A stretch of DNA of 64,000 nucleotides. Source: Fodinibacter sp038330415 (GTDB lineage Bacteria > Actinomycetota > Actinomycetes > Actinomycetales > Dermatophilaceae). The DNA lies in NCBI GenBank assembly GCA_038330415.1, contig JBBQNZ010000002.1, forward strand, positions 12,003 through 76,002. The letters run 5' to 3'. The notes under the pieces are model-generated. The model saw only the letters and a program-made list of their open reading frames with translations, was not told where the DNA came from and made no database searches. Position 1 is the first letter of the stretch. The number at the start of each line of letters is the position of its first letter. Shown here in pieces: positions 25,239 to 34,226 of the stretch. A program made the translations under genes and the position numbers.

Positions 25239-26112
25239 CGTCGCGGCCGACGAACTCGACGAACCCCTCGAGGTCCGGCTCGTCCTCGGTGGGCTGGAAC
25301 ACCACGCTCGTCGCGCCGATCGCCGCGAGGCGGCGCACGGCATCCGCCACGGTCGACGCGTCGCCGGCCACACCGCGGCCGAGGGCACCGTCGGTGCGGT
25401 CCCACCGCCGCAGCTCGTCCTCGAGGCGCTGCTCGGCCCCCGGCCCGGTCGCGGCCATCAGGTGCGTCACGACCGGCATCCGGGCCGCGGCAGCGCCGCG
25501 CACCGCGACCCAACCGGCGTGCGCGGCGGCCACCGAGTCGGCGAGCTCGGCATCCGAGGTGACCGAGCCGATGAGGATGCCGTCGCCCACCCGCCCGGCC
25601 AGCTCGAGCGTGCGGGGGCCGGTGCCACCGACGAGCAGCGGGGTGCCCGGTTGCGGCGGCCAGTCCAGGCGCACCCGGTCGAGGGTGACGTAGCGGCCGG
25701 AGACGCTGACCTGCGCACCGTCGAGCAGCAGGCGAAGTGCCTCGGCGTGCTCGCGCAGCAAGGTCAGCGGTGAGGCGGCACGGGCGCCGACCTGGCCCAT
25801 CCAGTCCTGAACGCCGTGGCCGATGCCCGGCAGCAGGCGGCCCGGGAAGAGCCGGTGCAGCGTGGCCAGCTCCATCGCCAGCAGCGCCACGTTGCGCAGC
25901 GGCACCGGCGCCAGGCCGATGCCCACCCGCACCCGGTCGGTCCAGGCCAGGGCCGCGCCCGCGGCGGCGACGGAGGACTCCTTGAAGCAGTCCTCCCACA
26001 GCCACAGCTCGTCGAGGTGCCGGTCGGCCGCCGTGGCGAGCGGGCGCAGCGCCTCCGGCGGCAGCGTCGGCACCAGCACGACGCCGAGGGCGGGGACGGT
26101 GGAGTCGGTCAT
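25216..26112 (-). CDS. LLM-class flavin/F420-dependent oxidoreductase
   Basis: This 298-residue luciferase-like monooxygenase-family protein shows an alpha/beta barrel with WTDRVRVGIGLAPVPLRNVALLAMELATLHRLFPGRLLPGIGHG, then PLLVGGTGPRTLELAGRVGDGILIG and a C-terminal VVFQPTEDEPD. These are typical of F420- or FMN-dependent enzymes abundant in actinobacteria. The cofactor and substrate cannot be read from the sequence. The ATG overlaps the stop of the upstream methyltransferase gene (ATGA), so the two are translated together. Confidence 0.85.
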   Translation of the reverse strand: MTDSTVPALGVVLVPTLPPEALRPLATAADRHLDELWLWEDCFKESSVAAAGAALAWTDRVRVGIGLAPVPLRNVALLAMELATLHRLFPGRLLPGIGHGVQDWMGQVGARAASPLTLLREHAEALRLLLDGAQVSVSGRYVTLDRVRLDWPPQPGTPLLVGGTGPRTLELAGRVGDGILIGSVTSDAELADSVAAAHAGWVAVRGAAAARMPVVTHLMAATGPGAEQRLEDELRRWDRTDGALGRGVAGDASTVADAVRRLAAIGATSVVFQPTEDEPDLEGFVEFVGRDVRSALVR

Positions 26113-26714
26113 CGCTGCCTCACCTCGAGCACCCGGAAGCCCTTGCTCGAGGTCAGCCGGGTGCACGGCATCCCCAGCTCTGACTCGATCCACCGCTGCA
26201 GGCTGTCCGAGCCCAGGTTGCGCTGCACCACGAGGTGGGCGACGCCACTCGGCGCCAGCCGGGGCAGCCAGGTGCGCAGCAGCTCGTGGAGCACCGCCTT
26301 GCCGACCCGGATCGGGGGGTTGGACCAGATCAGGTCGAACCGCACGTCACGGGGGATGCCGTCCGCGGTCGTCGCGTGCACGCCGTCGAGCCCCAGCGCG
26401 GCCGCGGTGCGGCGGGTGAGGTCGAGGGCCCGCTCGTTGACGTCCAGGGCCCACACGGTGGCCGCGGGGGAGCGGAGGGCAAGGCTGAGCGCGATCGGGC
26501 CCCAGCCGCAGCCGAGGTCGAGGAAGGTGCCGGTGGCGGGGGGGTCGGGCGCCTCGTCGAGCAGCACGGCGGTGCCCTTGTCGAGGCCGCCGGGGGAGAA
26601 GATGCCCGGCGCCACCTCGACCTCCACCACCCGCCCGGCCAGGCGCACGGTGGTGCGCCGTCGCTCGTCGGCGCTGGCCGGAGCGGCCGTGAAGTAGTGG
26701 TCGGGCGTCTCCAT
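26109..26714 (-). CDS. Class I SAM-dependent methyltransferase, RsmC-like
   Basis: This 201-residue protein has the SAM-binding loop FLDLGCGWGPIALSLA, the acidic strand WALDVNERALDL, the nucleic-acid N-methylation motif FDLIWSNPPIRVGK (NPPI) and a final SSKGFRVLEVRQ. This layout fits the C-terminal catalytic half of RsmC (16S rRNA G1207 methylation), which many actinobacteria carry as a single domain. ATG 26714 is preferred over the upstream GTG because a TAGCGT -10 box (complement of 26724-26729) abuts that GTG. It is coupled to the LLM gene. Confidence 0.85.
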   Translation of the reverse strand: METPDHYFTAAPASADERRRTTVRLAGRVVEVEVAPGIFSPGGLDKGTAVLLDEAPDPPATGTFLDLGCGWGPIALSLALRSPAATVWALDVNERALDLTRRTAAALGLDGVHATTADGIPRDVRFDLIWSNPPIRVGKAVLHELLRTWLPRLAPSGVAHLVVQRNLGSDSLQRWIESELGMPCTRLTSSKGFRVLEVRQR

Positions 26715-26789
26715 CGCGAGCACACGCTACCGAGCAGCGGAAGAAACCGTTGGCCGCGGGGCGTTGCGCGGTGAGACCCTAGGGGGAAC

Positions 26790-28265
26790 ATGACTGCGAA
26801 GAACATCCTTTCCGGGCGGGCCGAAGCGCTCGCCGACGACACCGTTTTCGACACCGCGACCCTCGACGACGCCGGCTTCGTGCTGCACGACGAGGTCTCC
26901 TTCGACGGCGACCAGCTCGACCGCGAGGAGCGCGCCTCGCTGCGCCGCGTCGCCGGGCTGTCCACCGAGCTCGAGGACGTCACCGAGGTCGAGTACCGCC
27001 AGCTGCGGCTCGAGCGGGTGGTGCTGGCCGCCGTGTGGAGCGAGGGCACCGCCGCCGACGCCGAGAACTCCATGCGCGAGCTCGCCGCGCTCGCCGAGAC
27101 GGCGGGCTCCGAGGTGCTCGCCGGCGTCGTGCAGCGCCGGTCGAACCCCGACCCGGCCACCTACCTCGGCAAGGGCAAGGCCGCCGAGCTGCGCGACATC
27201 GTCATCGCCGAGGGCGCCGACACCGTGGTCTGCGACACCGAGCTCGCCCCGAGCCAGCGGCGTGCCCTCGAGGACGTCGTCAAGGTCAAGGTCATCGACC
27301 GCACCGCGCTGATCCTCGACATCTTCGCCCAGCACGCGAAGAGCCGCGAGGGCAAGGCGCAGGTCGAGCTGGCCCAGCTGCAGTACCTGCTGCCGCGCCT
27401 GCGTGGCTGGGGTGAGTCGATGTCGCGCCAGGCCGGTGGCCAGGCCGCCGGCGGCCAGGGCATGGGCTCGCGCGGCCCGGGTGAGACCAAGATCGAGCTC
27501 GACCGCCGCCGGATCAACACCCGCATCGCCAAGCTGCGGCGTGAGATCAAGGAGATGAAGACGGTCCGTGACACCAAGCGCGGCAGCCGCAAGGCCAACG
27601 CCGTGCCGAGCGTGGCCATCGCGGGCTACACGAACGCGGGCAAGTCGTCCATCCTCAACCGGCTCACGGGTGCCGGCGTGCTCGTCGAGAACCAGCTGTT
27701 CGCCACCCTCGACCCCACCGTGCGGCGGTCCGAGACCCCCGACGGCCGCCTCTACACGCTCGTCGACACCGTCGGCTTCGTGCGCGCCCTGCCGCACCAG
27801 CTCGTCGAGGCCTTCCGCTCCACGCTCGAGGAGGTGGCCGAGGCCGACCTGCTGCTGCACGTCGTCGACGGCTCGCACCCCGACCCCGAGGGCCAGATCT
27901 CCGCGGTGCGTTCGGTGCTCGCCGACGTCGACGCCACCGACGTGCGCGAGGTCATCGTCATCAACAAGGCCGACCTGGCCGATCCCGAGGTCATCGACCG
28001 GCTGCGCCGTCACGAGAAGCACTCGATCGTGGTCTCCGCCCGCACCGGTGAGGGGCTCGACGAGCTGCGTGCCCTCATCGCCGACGAGCTGCCGCAGCCC
28101 GACATCGACGTCGAGGTGCTCGTGCCCTACGACCGCGGTGACCTGGTCAGCCGCATCCACGAGACCGGAGAGGTGCTCGCCAGCGAGCACGTGGCCGACG
28201 GCACCCGGCTCACCGCGCGGGTGACGCCCGACCTCGCCGGCGACCTCACGGCATACGCCGTCTGA
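26790..28265 (+). CDS. hflX: Ribosome-associated GTPase HflX
   Basis: This 491-residue GTPase splits stalled ribosomes. The N-terminal HflX domain contains PDPATYLGKGKAAEL, DTELAPSQRRALED, VIDRTALILDIFAQHAKSREGKAQVELAQLQYL and SRGPGETKIELDRRRI. The G domain has G1 GYTNAGKS (279-286), G3 DTVGF and G4 NKAD. The C-terminal part includes VLVPYDRGDLVSRIHETGEV. The ATG has AGGGGGA directly upstream. The position after dapF is the usual actinobacterial one, although a divergent methyltransferase/LLM pair lies between them here. Confidence 0.95.
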   Translation: MTAKNILSGRAEALADDTVFDTATLDDAGFVLHDEVSFDGDQLDREERASLRRVAGLSTELEDVTEVEYRQLRLERVVLAAVWSEGTAADAENSMRELAALAETAGSEVLAGVVQRRSNPDPATYLGKGKAAELRDIVIAEGADTVVCDTELAPSQRRALEDVVKVKVIDRTALILDIFAQHAKSREGKAQVELAQLQYLLPRLRGWGESMSRQAGGQAAGGQGMGSRGPGETKIELDRRRINTRIAKLRREIKEMKTVRDTKRGSRKANAVPSVAIAGYTNAGKSSILNRLTGAGVLVENQLFATLDPTVRRSETPDGRLYTLVDTVGFVRALPHQLVEAFRSTLEEVAEADLLLHVVDGSHPDPEGQISAVRSVLADVDATDVREVIVINKADLADPEVIDRLRRHEKHSIVVSARTGEGLDELRALIADELPQPDIDVEVLVPYDRGDLVSRIHETGEVLASEHVADGTRLTARVTPDLAGDLTAYAV

Positions 28266-28284
28266 GCCGTCGCGGGGCCGGGGT

Positions 28285-28440
28285 TGTGGTTGGCCGACCG
28301 CAACGCCCTGCTGGGGCACACCCGCACCGCCTACCGCATCATGACCGCGCCCGACCTGCGGGGGCGCAACCTCGGGCGGCTGCTGATGGCGCGGCGATGC
28401 AACGGGTGGCCCCCGGCGACGACCGCGACAGCGTGGTCAT
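28285..28440 (+). pseudogene. Acetyltransferase remnant (possible)
   Basis: Just after hflX a short frame reads LADRNALLGHTRTAYRIMTAPDLRGRNLGRLLMA, where the last part resembles GNAT motif A (R-G-R-x-L-G). About one base is then missing (cggcgatgcaacgg), and the adjacent frame continues AMQRVAPGDDRDSVVI. Both ends are lost; the 3' side runs into the antiporter gene. I read it as a decayed acetyltransferase fragment, but chance cannot be excluded. Confidence 0.35.
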
Positions 28441-30086
28441 TCCTCGCCGTCTGGATGGCCGGCCGATGGTGGCCGATGGTCGGGCGTGACCCAGGTGGCT
28501 TCGGCCGCCCGCAGCGTGACCCGGTCGCGCAGGGCCGCTTCGGCGAGCGCGAGCCCTGAGGCGCTGTAGATGTGCAGGACAGTGTCGGCACCACCCTCGA
28601 GCAGCTCCTCGACCTCGTCGTCGTACCGCGCCACGGCGGCGACGGTCCCGGTGAAGTGGCGGGCGCGCACCACCGTGAGGGCGCCCAGGTTCGCGCGGTG
28701 GAAGGGCATCGCGAGGACGACGGTGCGCAGCGACCGCACCGCCACGAGCCGCCGCCAGAGTGCGCTGTCGGAGGCGTCGCCCGCCACCACCTGGATGCCC
28801 CGAGCGGACAGGTCGGCGACGCGCCGCTCATCGTGCTCGATGCCGAGAACTCGTAACCCCTCCTCTTCTAGGCGGGCGTAGGCGGCTGCCCCGACGCGGC
28901 CAAGGCCCAGCACGAGCACGTCGACGTCGTGCAGCGGGATCGGGCGCTCCAGCGGGTCCAGGCGCTCGGTGTCGTGCTCGGGCCAGCGGGCCTGCAGGGC
29001 GTCGGCCCACTTCTCCCCACGCCGGTTCACCACTGTCGAGAGCAGGAAGCTGGCCGCGACGGCCACGGACACGGTGGTGAGCCATCCGGCGTCGAGTACT
29101 CCAGTGCCGACGGCGGTGGCGGCCACGACGAGGGCGAACTCGGAGTTGTTGGCCAGGGCGAGGCCGGTCAGGGCTGAGGTGCGCCGCTGGACTCCGAGCA
29201 AGGACAGGAGCACGACGTACAGGGCCGTCTGGACCGGCAGGAGAACCAGGAGCAGGAGCCCGGTACCGAGCTGGCTGAGGGTGGGCACGCCCTGCAGGCC
29301 GATGGAGAGGAAGAAGGCGACGAGCAAGAGCTCCTTGACCGAGAACAGCGACTTGACCAGATCGCCGGCGCGCCTGTGGGGGGCCAGGAGCAGCCCCATC
29401 ACGACCGCGCCCAGCTGCCCGTCGAGACCGACTGCCTCGAACAACAGGTAGCCGGGCACGAGGGCCACGAAGACACCGAAGAGCACCTGGAGCTCGCCAT
29501 GGCCCAGGCGCTCCCAGATGGCCCCGAGGAGGCGGCGGGCCGGGATGAGCAGGACCAGCACCAGGGCCCACGGGCCCGGAGGGCGGCCGTGGCTCAGGGC
29601 GACGTAGGCGACGACGGCGAGGTCCTGGACCACGAGGATGCCGATGGCGATCTGACCGTACCGGGATCGTGACTCGTTGCGCTCGTCGAGCATCTTCACG
29701 ACGAGGACGGTGCTCGAGAAGGACAGTGCGAAGGCGAGAAGGACGACCGTCGAGGCTTCGAGCTCGGCGAATGCCGCCAGGCTCGTGAGGGTGAGAGCCC
29801 CGAGGAGGGCCGCGCCCAGGGCGACCATGACCGCGGTGTGCACGGTGGCCGTCAGCCAGACCTCGCGGCGCCACAGCCGTCGCACGTCGAAGGACAGGCC
29901 CACGGCGAACAGGAGGAGGGTCACCCCGAGCTCGGCCAGCGTCTCAACAGCGGGGTGCTCCTCGGTGCCGAGAGCCGCCAGGGCGAACCCGGCGACCACG
30001 AACCCCACCAGGGGCGGCAGGCGAAGCAGGCGAGCTGCGAACCCCCCGGCGAAGGCAGCCGCCAGGTAGGCGGCCCACAGCGTCAT
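28437..30086 (-). CDS. CPA2-type cation:proton antiporter with RCK (TrkA-N) domain
   Basis: This 549-residue membrane protein has about 12 hydrophobic segments in the Kef/CPA2 pattern: PPLVGFVVAGFALAALG, TLLLFAVGLSFDVRRLWRREVW, LSFSSTVLVVKMLDERNESRSRYGQIAIGILVVQDLAVV, and ALANNSEFALVVAATAVG. A cytosolic Rossmann RCK/TrkA-N domain follows (about 395-510: VDVLVLGLGRVGAAAYARLEEEGL, VAGDASDSALW). It probably exchanges K+ or Na+ for protons under nucleotide control. No TrkA-C domain is evident. fhs lies directly upstream, 16 bp away on the same strand. Confidence 0.88.
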   Translation of the reverse strand: MTLWAAYLAAAFAGGFAARLLRLPPLVGFVVAGFALAALGTEEHPAVETLAELGVTLLLFAVGLSFDVRRLWRREVWLTATVHTAVMVALGAALLGALTLTSLAAFAELEASTVVLLAFALSFSSTVLVVKMLDERNESRSRYGQIAIGILVVQDLAVVAYVALSHGRPPGPWALVLVLLIPARRLLGAIWERLGHGELQVLFGVFVALVPGYLLFEAVGLDGQLGAVVMGLLLAPHRRAGDLVKSLFSVKELLLVAFFLSIGLQGVPTLSQLGTGLLLLVLLPVQTALYVVLLSLLGVQRRTSALTGLALANNSEFALVVAATAVGTGVLDAGWLTTVSVAVAASFLLSTVVNRRGEKWADALQARWPEHDTERLDPLERPIPLHDVDVLVLGLGRVGAAAYARLEEEGLRVLGIEHDERRVADLSARGIQVVAGDASDSALWRRLVAVRSLRTVVLAMPFHRANLGALTVVRARHFTGTVAAVARYDDEVEELLEGGADTVLHIYSASGLALAEAALRDRVTLRAAEATWVTPDHRPPSAGHPDGEE

Positions 30087-30102
30087 CAGGGAGCCACGGT
30101 GA

Positions 30103-31818
30103 TCAGCTGAGGCCGACGACGCGGCCCTCGTCGTCGACGTCGATGCGGTGCGCGGCAGGCACCTTGGGCAGGCCCGGCATCGTCATGATCTCGCCGGTGA
30201 CGAGCACGACGAACCCGGCGCCGGCGGCCAGGCGCACCTCGCGCACGGTCACCGTGTGCCCGGACGGCGCGCCGCGTTGCGTGGCGTCGGTCGAGAACGA
30301 CGACTGGGTCTTGGCCATGCAGATCGGCAGGTGGCCGTAGCCCGCGGCCTCGATCTGGTCGAGGCGGCGCCGCGCCTTGGGCTCGAAGGCGACGCGGGCC
30401 GCCCCGTAGACCCGGGTGGACACCGCCTCGGCCTTCTTCTCCAGGGAGAGGTGGTCTTCGTAGACGAACCGCAGGTCGCTCTTGCCCTCCCGCACGGCCT
30501 CGACGACGCCGCGAGCCAGGGCCTCGGCGCCGACCCCGCCGTCGCGCACGTGGGTGGCTTCGTAGGCGCGGACCCCCTCGTGCGAGCACATCCGCACCAC
30601 GAGGTCGATCTCGGCGTCGGTGTCGCTGGGGAAGCGGTTGACCGCGACGACCGGGGTGAGCCCGAAGACCCCGCGGACGTTCTCGAGGTGGCGGCGCAGG
30701 TTGGTCATGCCGGCACGGACCGCGGTGAGGTCCTCGCGGTCGACGTCGCCCACCGGCACGCCGCCGTGGAACTTCAGGGCGCGGATGGTCGCGACGACGA
30801 CGGCGGCCTCGGGGCGCAGGCCGCTGGCCCGGCACTTGATGTCGACGAACTTCTCGGCGCCGAGGTCGGCGCCGAACCCGGCCTCGGTGATCACCCAGTC
30901 GCCCAGCTTGAGGGCGGCCCGGGTGGCCATCACCGAGTTGCAGCCGTGCGCGATGTTCGCGAACGGGCCGCCGTGGATGAAGGCGGGCGTGTGCTCGAGG
31001 GTCTGCACGAGGTTCGGGGCCAGGGCGTCGCGCAGCAGCACGGTCATCGCGCCGTCGGCCTGCAGGTCGCGGGCGCTGACCTGCTCCTTGCCGCGGGTGT
31101 AGCCCACGACGATGTCGCCGAGCCGGCGCTTGAGGTCCTTGAGCGAGGTGGCGAGGCAGAGGATCGCCATCACCTCGGAGGCGACGACGATGTCGAAGCC
31201 GTCTTCGCGGGGCACCCCGTTGGTGACGCCGCCCAGGCCCACGACGATGTCCCGCAGGGCCCGGTCGTTGAGGTCGACGACGCGCTTCCAGGTGACGGTG
31301 CGCGGGTCGATGTCGAGGGCGTTGCCCTGGTGCAGGTGGTTGTCGAGCATCGCGGCGAGCAGGTTGTTGGCGGCGGCGATGGCGGCGAAGTCACCGGTGA
31401 ACGCCAGGTTGATGTCGACCATCGGCACCACCTGGCTGTAGCCGCCGCCCGCCGCGCCGCCCTTGATGCCGAACACCGGCCCCATCGACGGCTCCCGCAG
31501 GGCGACGATGCTCTTCTGGCCGAGGCGGCGCAGGGCGTCGGCCAGGCCGACCGAGGTGGTCGTCTTGCCCTCACCGGCCGGAGTCGGGGACATCGCCGTG
31601 ACGAGCACCAGGTGCCCGTCGGGCCGGTCCTCGAGGGACCGCAGGTAGGGCAGCGAGACCTTGGCCTTGGTGTGGCCGTACGGGACGAGGGCCTCAGCGG
31701 GGATGCCGAGGTCGTCACGCGCCAGGTCGACGACCGGGGTGATGTCGGCCGCCTCGGCGATCTCGATGTCGGACGGGAACGGGACCGGTGCGTCGACGTC
31801 GATGCTCACGAGCCCCAT
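30103..31818 (-). CDS. fhs: Formate--tetrahydrofolate ligase
   Basis: This 571-residue ATP-dependent enzyme makes 10-formyl-tetrahydrofolate from formate. Strong signatures are TPAGEGKTTTSVGLADALRRLG (nucleotide loop about 79-86), LREPSMGPVFGIKGGAAGGGYSQVVPM, DINLAFTGDFAAI, DNHLHQGN, KFVDIKCRASGLRPEAAVVVATIRALKFHGG and YGHLPICMAKTQSSFS. Length matches the family (about 555-560). The ATG at 31818 is chosen because the conserved SDIEIAEAADITPV follows at the expected distance; the open frame upstream is not conserved-looking. It supplies one-carbon units. Confidence 0.95.
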   Translation of the reverse strand: MGLVSIDVDAPVPFPSDIEIAEAADITPVVDLARDDLGIPAEALVPYGHTKAKVSLPYLRSLEDRPDGHLVLVTAMSPTPAGEGKTTTSVGLADALRRLGQKSIVALREPSMGPVFGIKGGAAGGGYSQVVPMVDINLAFTGDFAAIAAANNLLAAMLDNHLHQGNALDIDPRTVTWKRVVDLNDRALRDIVVGLGGVTNGVPREDGFDIVVASEVMAILCLATSLKDLKRRLGDIVVGYTRGKEQVSARDLQADGAMTVLLRDALAPNLVQTLEHTPAFIHGGPFANIAHGCNSVMATRAALKLGDWVITEAGFGADLGAEKFVDIKCRASGLRPEAAVVVATIRALKFHGGVPVGDVDREDLTAVRAGMTNLRRHLENVRGVFGLTPVVAVNRFPSDTDAEIDLVVRMCSHEGVRAYEATHVRDGGVGAEALARGVVEAVREGKSDLRFVYEDHLSLEKKAEAVSTRVYGAARVAFEPKARRRLDQIEAAGYGHLPICMAKTQSSFSTDATQRGAPSGHTVTVREVRLAAGAGFVVLVTGEIMTMPGLPKVPAAHRIDVDDEGRVVGLS

Positions 31819-31903
31819 CGTGGCACCACCCGCCCTCGGGAACCGACAATTCCGGGGATGCGACACCTGTGGAGGGCCGGACACGAGGGGTGCGCCCACG
31901 GCA

Positions 31904-31909
31904 TACCCT
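31904..31909 (+). promoter_or_regulatory. -10 box TACCCT of the DinG-type helicase gene
   Basis: TACCCT ends 6 nt before the GTG at 31916, which lacks a Shine-Dalgarno. It is one of the set of apparent leaderless starts in this window. Confidence 0.45.
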
Positions 31910-31915
31910 GCTCTG

Positions 31916-34198
31916 GTGCCAACCCTCGACGAGCTCCTCCACGCCGCCGTCGGCGGGGTCGGTGGCACCGAGCGCCCGGGCCAGGTCGAGATGGCGCACG
32001 CCGTCGCCGACGCCATCGACGGCAAGGGACACCTGCTCGTGCAGGCGGGCACCGGCACCGGCAAGTCGTTGGCCTACCTCGTGCCGGCGGTGCAGCACGC
32101 CATGGACTCCGGCACCCCCACCGTCGTCGCCACCGCGACGCTGGCGCTGCAGGCGCAGGTCGTCGACCGCGACATGCCGCGGCTGGCCCAGTCGCTCGCC
32201 CCGCTGCTCGGCCGCCGCCCGACCTACGCGTTGGTCAAGGGCCGGCGCAACTACCTGTGCGCCCACAAGCTCGAGGGCGGCTTCCCCGACGACGACGCCG
32301 ACACGCTGATGTCCGTCGGCGCCGTCGACCAGCAGGCGTCGCGGCTCGGCGCCGAGGTGGTGCGGCTGCGCGACTGGGCCGAGGTCACCGAGTCCGGTGA
32401 CCGTGACGAGCTCGTGCCCGGGGTGTCCGAGCGGGCCTGGCGGCAGGTGTCGGTGTCGGCCCACGAGTGCCTCGGCGGCCGGTGCCCGATGGTGTCCGAG
32501 TGCTACGTCGAGCGCTCGCGCGAGGCCGCGCGCGACGTCGACGTCATCGTGACCAACCACTCCTTCATGGCCATCGACGCGTTCGAGGGCCGCCAGATGC
32601 TGCCCGAGCACGACGTGCTCGTCGTCGACGAGGGGCACGAGCTCGTCGACCGGGTCACCTCCACGATCACCGACGAGGTGACGCCGGCGATGGTGCGCGC
32701 GGCGGCCAAGCGGGCCGGGCGACAGGCCGACTCGAGCTCGACCATGGACGAGGCCGCCGACCTGCTGGAGTCGGTGCTCGAGCCGGCCCCCGAGGGGCGA
32801 CTGACCGGCATCCCCGACTCGTTGGCGATGGCGCTCGGGCGGGTGCGCGACACCGCCCGAGCCGTGCAGAGCGAGCTCAAGCCGCAGCAGGGCGAGGAGC
32901 CCGACGGCGGGCGCCAGGTGGCTCGGGCCGCGGTCGACGAGGTGTTCGAGAACGCCTCGCGCATCCTCGAGGAGCGCGAGTTCGACGTGGTGTGGCTCAA
33001 CCGCGACCCGCGCCGCGGGGCGGTGCTGCGGGTCGCCCCGATGAGCGTGGCGATGCTGGTGCGCGACAAGGTGTTCTCCGAGCGCACTGTCGTCCTCACG
33101 TCCGCGACGCTCGAGCTCGGCGGGTCCTTCGATGCCGTCGCGGGCACCATCGGGCTGCGCGGCGAGGGGGCACCGACGTGGCGCGGGCTCGACGTCGGCA
33201 GCCCGTTCGCCTACCCCGAGCAGGGCATCGCCTACGTCGCCCGGCACCTGCCGGCGCCCGGACGCGACGGGCTCGCCACTGAGACGCTCGACGAGATCGA
33301 GGCGCTGGTGCGGGCCGCGGGCGGACGCACGCTCGGCCTGTTCTCGTCGATGCGCGCCGCCAAGGAGGCCACCGAGGCGATGCGTGAGCGCTTCGCCGAC
33401 GCCGAGGGCGAGATCGCGTTCCTGTGCCAGGGCGAGGACCAGATCAGCACGCTGGTGCGGCAGTTCGCCCGCGACCCCCGCACCTGCCTGTTCGGCACCC
33501 TGTCGCTGTGGCAGGGCGTCGACGTGCCCGGCTCGTCGTGCCAGCTCGTCATCATCGACCGCATCCCGTTCCCGCGCCCCGACGACCCGCTCGCCTCGGC
33601 GCGCTCGCAGGCCATCGCCCGGATGGGGGGCAACGGCTTCATGGCGGTGTCGGCCACGCACGCGGCCTTGCGGCTCGCCCAGGGCGCGGGCCGGCTCATC
33701 CGGCGGGCCGACGACCGCGGGGTCGTCGCGTTCCTCGACAACCGGATGATGACCGCCCGCTACGCCGGGTTCCTCCAGCGCTCGCTGCCGCCGTTCTGGC
33801 CCACCGCCGACCGCGCGATGGTGCTGGCAGCGCTGAAGCGGCTCGACGAGACGGCCGAGCCGCCGCAGCCGGTGGCCGAGCCGGCGCTCCGTGGGCTCAC
33901 CGGTGCGGTTGCAGCACCGGTGGGCGACACCGACCGCGGCGTGGATGCCGTGGCGCCCGTGCCGGTGGCGCGTCCGGTCGCCGAGGACCCGCCGCCGCCG
34001 GAGTCGTCGCGCACCGCCGTCACCCACGGCCACGCGTGGACCGAGCAGGAGGACGAGGAGCTGCGCGACGGCATCGAGCTGGGTCTCACCCTCGACGAGC
34101 TCGCCGAGTCGATGGAGCTGCCGCTCGAGGCCGTCTCGTCCCGCCTCGGCGGGCTCGGGCTCGAGGCCGGCAGCGGCCCGACCCTGACCTTCGACTAG
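31916..34198 (+). CDS. dinG: DinG/XPD-family ATP-dependent DNA helicase
   Basis: This 760-residue 5'-3' helicase has Walker A QAGTGTGKS (about 43-51), the four Fe-S cysteines C115 (NYLCAHK), C185, C190 and C196 (ECLGGRCPMVSEC), the DEGH box (238-241), VVLTSATLELGG, SLWQGVDVPG and QGAGRLIRR. The Fe-S cluster marks it as XPD/DinG-like; these unwind forked DNA, D-loops and RNA-DNA hybrids. A Pro/Val-rich linker (about 640-700) leads to a C-terminal Myb/SANT-like helix-turn-helix (WTEQEDEELRDGIELGL, then LPLEAVSSRLGGLGL). No exonuclease domain is present. Confidence 0.92.
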   Translation: MPTLDELLHAAVGGVGGTERPGQVEMAHAVADAIDGKGHLLVQAGTGTGKSLAYLVPAVQHAMDSGTPTVVATATLALQAQVVDRDMPRLAQSLAPLLGRRPTYALVKGRRNYLCAHKLEGGFPDDDADTLMSVGAVDQQASRLGAEVVRLRDWAEVTESGDRDELVPGVSERAWRQVSVSAHECLGGRCPMVSECYVERSREAARDVDVIVTNHSFMAIDAFEGRQMLPEHDVLVVDEGHELVDRVTSTITDEVTPAMVRAAAKRAGRQADSSSTMDEAADLLESVLEPAPEGRLTGIPDSLAMALGRVRDTARAVQSELKPQQGEEPDGGRQVARAAVDEVFENASRILEEREFDVVWLNRDPRRGAVLRVAPMSVAMLVRDKVFSERTVVLTSATLELGGSFDAVAGTIGLRGEGAPTWRGLDVGSPFAYPEQGIAYVARHLPAPGRDGLATETLDEIEALVRAAGGRTLGLFSSMRAAKEATEAMRERFADAEGEIAFLCQGEDQISTLVRQFARDPRTCLFGTLSLWQGVDVPGSSCQLVIIDRIPFPRPDDPLASARSQAIARMGGNGFMAVSATHAALRLAQGAGRLIRRADDRGVVAFLDNRMMTARYAGFLQRSLPPFWPTADRAMVLAALKRLDETAEPPQPVAEPALRGLTGAVAAPVGDTDRGVDAVAPVPVARPVAEDPPPPESSRTAVTHGHAWTEQEDEELRDGIELGLTLDELAESMELPLEAVSSRLGGLGLEAGSGPTLTFD

Positions 34199-34199
34199 T

Positions 34200-34226
34200 G
34201 CGTTCGCGCCGGTCAGGCGCGAGCGC
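34200..34226. terminator. Hairpin between the convergent dinG and kinase genes
   Basis: GCGTTCGCGCC-ggtca-GGCGCGAGCGC forms an 11-bp stem (one G-T pair) directly after the dinG stop. It overlaps the last codons of the opposing gene. Confidence 0.5.
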
